This document shows positions 7,080 to 9,322 of a stretch of 9,322 bases of DNA, in pieces. Numbering within the stretch: position 1 is the first letter of the stretch; every line of letters starts with the position of its first letter. The notes below the pieces were generated by a model. It was not told the DNA's origin and made no database searches. It saw only the letters and a program-made list of their open reading frames with translations. The DNA is from an uncultured Kineosporia sp. (GTDB lineage: Bacteria; Actinomycetota; Actinomycetes; Actinomycetales; Kineosporiaceae): contig CALMAR010000256.1 in the NCBI GenBank assembly GCA_937859855.1, positions 1-9,322 on the forward strand. Reading direction: 5' to 3'. The position numbers and the translations under genes were made by a program.

Positions 7080-7094
7080 GGCACACGGTGCGCC
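7080..7094. promoter_or_regulatory. Imperfect palindrome before the second MFS gene, candidate operator
   Basis: GGCACAC-G-GTGCGCC is symmetric except for one mismatched pair, with 7-bp arms around a single base. It lies 38 nt before ATG 7133. It could be a regulator site; no promoter hexamers are evident around it. Confidence 0.2.
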
Positions 7095-7132
7095 GGAGGC
7101 GGGACGGCGGCCACGATCGAAGTGGTGCCTGA

Positions 7133-8440
7133 ATGTCTCACCCAGTCCATGTTCTCAGTACGTTGCGGGCCTACCGGGATCTTCCGGTCATCTCGGGGCG
7201 CCTCTACCTGCCGATCGCGATGGCAGGCCGCCTGCCGGGAGCGATGACCCCGGTCGCGATCCTGACCTGCGTGGCCCTGGCTACCGGTGATCTGGCCGCG
7301 GCCGGCCTGGCGGCGACCGCCATCGCGCTGGGCACGGCGATCGGCGCGCCTGCGTCCGGCCTGCTGTCAGACCGCTTCGGGCAGCGCCGGATCCTCGGCC
7401 CGGCAGTACTGATCAATGCCGCTGCACTCTGTGGCCTGGCTCTGTTCGCCCTGACCGCACCCGTGGCCCGGCTGATTCTGTGTGCACTGATCGGCCTGTC
7501 GCTGCCTCAGGTGGGCGGCATGTCCCGGGCCCGCTGGGCAGCTCTGACCCGCTCCCGGCTGACTGCCGCGTTCGCGTTCGAGGGCACCGCGGATGAACTG
7601 TCCTACGTCGCCGGGCCGGCTCTGGCCGGTGTGCTGGCCACCGCTGGCGGACCGGTCGTCACCCTGCTCAGCTGCGCCGGTGTGGCCCTGTGCGCGAGTG
7701 GCGCATTCGCCGTCCACCCCACCCACGACGCTCCCCGGATCGCGGGCCGGGCCGCTGTGACGGGCAGCTCGCCGGCCTCGTCCGGCTCGCTGGGCCGAAG
7801 GGCCGGACATCTGCCTCCGGGGGCGATGCTTAGAGCCCTCAGCGTTCCGCTGGCCAGCGCCAGCGCAATGGGCGTGATGTTCGCGTCGGTCCAGACGGCG
7901 GTCACCGCATTCTGCGTCGCGACCGGCCGGCCCGGCTCCGGCGGGGTGCTCTACGCCGTGATGGCCGCCGGATCGACCATCACGGCAGCTCTGGTGCCAG
8001 CGCTGCCAGCGCATTTCAGCTCCGCTGCTCGCCGTCTGGCCTCGGCGGCGGGGCTGGTCGTGGGTCTGACGGTGATGCTGGCCAGCCTCACCCTCGGGCC
8101 GGTTGCCGTCGGGGCGGCGGTCTTCATTACCGGGCTGTCCGTCGGCCCGCTCCTGATCACCCTGAATGACGTGGTGGCCAGCCGGATCTCGCCCAGCCAG
8201 GCAGGCGGAGCCATGACTTTCCTGAGTGCCGCTTCGGTCGGCGGGGTCGCCATGGGTGCCCTGGCCGCCGGGATCAGTGCCCGCCAGATCGGCGCCGCCG
8301 GTGCGCTGCTGGTCGGGCTCAGCGCCGGACTGGCGCTGGTCGTGCTGGCCCTTCGGTCTGGTTCGGCGCCGGGCCTCAGGGCCCGGTGGAGGCCCGCTGA
8401 TCGGTCGCCCCGGCGGCTTCCAGCATCGGCGGCGGGCTGA
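7133..8440 (+). CDS. MFS transporter, 12-helix type
   Basis: The 435-residue protein is very rich in Ala, Gly, Leu and Val and has about twelve predicted helices in two halves, split by a hydrophilic stretch near 200-235 (Ser/Arg/Gly-rich). Motif A appears as GLLSDRFGQRR (76-86) between helices 2 and 3. A basic tail of ~25 residues ends the protein. MFS members of this size move small solutes across the inner membrane; the substrate cannot be named. TGA immediately precedes ATG 7133 in frame, so the start cannot lie upstream. The ribosome site is poor (GAAGTGG, 7119-7125). The gene is 81 nt behind the A-T-TE gene on the same strand, which suggests co-expression and a role in export of its product, though a separate promoter is possible. 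The last 65 bp overlap the 3' end of convergent bioD, so the C-terminal tail is coded opposite bioD. Confidence 0.88.
   Translation: MSHPVHVLSTLRAYRDLPVISGRLYLPIAMAGRLPGAMTPVAILTCVALATGDLAAAGLAATAIALGTAIGAPASGLLSDRFGQRRILGPAVLINAAALCGLALFALTAPVARLILCALIGLSLPQVGGMSRARWAALTRSRLTAAFAFEGTADELSYVAGPALAGVLATAGGPVVTLLSCAGVALCASGAFAVHPTHDAPRIAGRAAVTGSSPASSGSLGRRAGHLPPGAMLRALSVPLASASAMGVMFASVQTAVTAFCVATGRPGSGGVLYAVMAAGSTITAALVPALPAHFSSAARRLASAAGLVVGLTVMLASLTLGPVAVGAAVFITGLSVGPLLITLNDVVASRISPSQAGGAMTFLSAASVGGVAMGALAAGISARQIGAAGALLVGLSAGLALVVLALRSGSAPGLRARWRPADRSPRRLPASAAG
8369..8386 (-). terminator. Hairpin at the bioD stop, putative bioD terminator
   Basis: CCGGGCC-TCAG-GGCCCGG has perfect 7-bp arms and a 4-nt loop; the bioD stop codon (TCA on plus, 8376-8378) lies in the loop. 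A G-T and a further C-G pair can extend the stem. It lies inside the coding region of the convergent MFS gene. There is no T-tract. Function is inferred from its position. Confidence 0.55.
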
Positions 8441-9101
8441 ATCCTTCCCCGACGACGCCGAGCAGCCGGATCCCGGTCAGAGCCGGAAGGTCACGCAGGT
8501 TCCCCTGTTCGGCCAGTCCCGGCCGCCGCGGCCAGCGCCCGATCACCAGGCCGGCGATCGGCACGCCCCGGTGTCGCAGCGCCTCGGCCGTGAGCCCGGT
8601 CAGGTTGAGGGTGCCCAGCGCGGCATCCGTGGCGATCACCGCCTCGGCTCCGGGCAGCAGATCAGCCAGATCGGCCAGGGTGTGGTCGTCCTCGTCCAGC
8701 CGGACCAGGATGCCGCCCGCACCCTCGACCAGAACCAGGTCATGGTCTTCAGCCAGGATGGCGATCCGTTCGGCATGGTCCTTCAGCGGGGGCAGGGTGG
8801 TTCCGGCTAGCCGGGCAGCCCGCTGCGGCGCCAGTGGCTGCCCCAGGCGAACGAACTCGGCCAATGTCAGCCGGGCGGCCAGCGGGGCGAGCAGGCGGCC
8901 CACCTCTTCGATATCGGCTGGCTCCGGCCCGCGCCCGGACGCGCCGGTCTGCACCGGCTTCACCACGCACACCGACCGGCCCTGGCTGAGCGCGGCCGCA
9001 GCCAGCGCAGCGGTGGTCACCGTCTTGCCGACCCCAGTTCCCGTCCCGGTGACCAGCACGACCGGGGCCAGGCCGAAGGGCAGGCCGGTGGCCGGGTTCA
9101 T
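8376..9101 (-). CDS. bioD: ATP-dependent dethiobiotin synthetase BioD
   Basis: BioD closes the ureido ring of biotin: 7,8-diaminononanoate + CO2 + ATP gives dethiobiotin, the penultimate step of the pathway, in the cytoplasm. The 241-residue protein has the P-loop GTGTGVGKT (19-27), KPVQTG (48-53, with the conserved Lys48) and EGAGG (126-130), all expected for BioD and in the right order. Length is normal for the family. ATG 9101 overlaps the bioF stop by 4 bp (ATGA) with no evident ribosome site of its own, so it is probably translationally coupled to bioF. The C-terminal ~20 residues are coded opposite the tail of the second MFS gene. No defect is visible. Confidence 0.95.
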   Translation of the reverse strand: MNPATGLPFGLAPVVLVTGTGTGVGKTVTTAALAAAALSQGRSVCVVKPVQTGASGRGPEPADIEEVGRLLAPLAARLTLAEFVRLGQPLAPQRAARLAGTTLPPLKDHAERIAILAEDHDLVLVEGAGGILVRLDEDDHTLADLADLLPGAEAVIATDAALGTLNLTGLTAEALRHRGVPIAGLVIGRWPRRPGLAEQGNLRDLPALTGIRLLGVVGEGFSPPPMLEAAGATDQRASTGP

Positions 9102-9322
9102 GGCGCCAGCCGGACGGACTCGCGGGCGGCGGCCAGGCCGTTGTGGAGCGCCCGGCTGGCCTGGTCCAGCTCATCCAGGGTCAAGGTGGCGCGAGCGGTC
9201 AACCGGAGCCGGCTGAGCCCATCCGGAACCGATGGCGGGCGGAAGCAACCCACCCGCACTCCGGCCTGGGCACAGGCTGTCGCGGCGGCAGCAGCCGCCC
9301 CTGGGCTGGGCATGGCCACCGG
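9098..9322 (-). CDS. bioF: 8-amino-7-oxononanoate synthase BioF, C-terminal end (5' part outside window)
   Basis: Only the last 74 residues are visible. GVRVGCFRPPSVPDGLSRLRLT matches the C-terminal substrate-closing region of BioF, a PLP enzyme of the alpha-oxoamine synthase family that condenses pimeloyl thioester with L-alanine in the first step of biotin ring assembly. The catalytic Lys and most of the fold lie beyond the window edge. The stop overlaps the bioD start by 4 bp, giving a bioF-bioD operon on the minus strand. Related KBL-type synthases share this tail, but the bioD neighbour supports BioF. Confidence 0.88.
   Translation of the reverse strand, partial: PVAMPSPGAAAAAATACAQAGVRVGCFRPPSVPDGLSRLRLTARATLTLDELDQASRALHNGLAAARESVRLAP

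Noticed and set aside
6086..7150. 354-residue minus-strand open frame opposite the carrier and TE domains
   Set aside because: It lies wholly over strong domain motifs of the A-T-TE gene, has antisense-shadow composition, and matches no family by eye.
4427..9322. A-T-TE enzyme as a pimeloyl supplier for the adjacent biotin genes
   Set aside because: bioF-bioD are on the opposite strand and separated by an MFS gene. The synthetase has a full NRPS-style T-TE tail, unlike BioW, and nothing in the sequence links the two.

Overview
The window is GC-rich, with GC-ending codons throughout, and its gene families and GC-hairpin style terminators fit a high-GC actinobacterium. A Propionibacteriales-like host is possible, but I cannot fix the genus by eye. 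I see no rRNA, tRNA, CRISPR array, insertion sequence or phage gene.

Layout: (1) 1-581, plus strand: the C-terminal half of an RtcB-family 3'-phosphate RNA ligase, cut by the window edge. (2) 594-1664, minus strand: an integral-membrane acyltransferase-3 family protein, convergent with rtcB. The two stop codons lie inside one perfect 20-bp palindrome. (3) 1665-1929: a 265-bp divergent intergenic region. (4) 1930-3546, plus strand: a DHA2 (EmrB/QacA-like) drug or metabolite exporter. It is interrupted by an in-frame TAG inside a 39-bp block of GC palindromes where a membrane helix should be. (5) 3553-4242, plus strand: a TetR-family regulator, 6 nt behind the exporter. (6) 4243-4426: an intergenic region with candidate operators. 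(7) 4427-7051, plus strand: a stand-alone NRPS-like enzyme with adenylation, carrier and thioesterase domains (A-T-TE). It has no condensation domain, and His replaces the Asp that normally grips an amino-acid amine. (8) 7133-8440, plus strand: a second, 12-helix-type MFS transporter. (9) 8376-9322, minus strand: bioD and the 3' end of bioF, overlapping by 4 bp. bioD runs 65 bp into the end of the MFS gene.

How the genes may work together: the central block (exporter, TetR, A-T-TE, second MFS) reads like a compact small-molecule locus. A non-amino acid would be activated and thioester-bound by the A-T-TE enzyme and released by its TE domain. It would be exported by one or both MFS proteins, under TetR control. 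The divergent membrane acyltransferase may or may not belong. The flanking rtcB and biotin genes look like ordinary housekeeping genes. The product is unknown, and the pathway link is inferred from proximity and domain content only.
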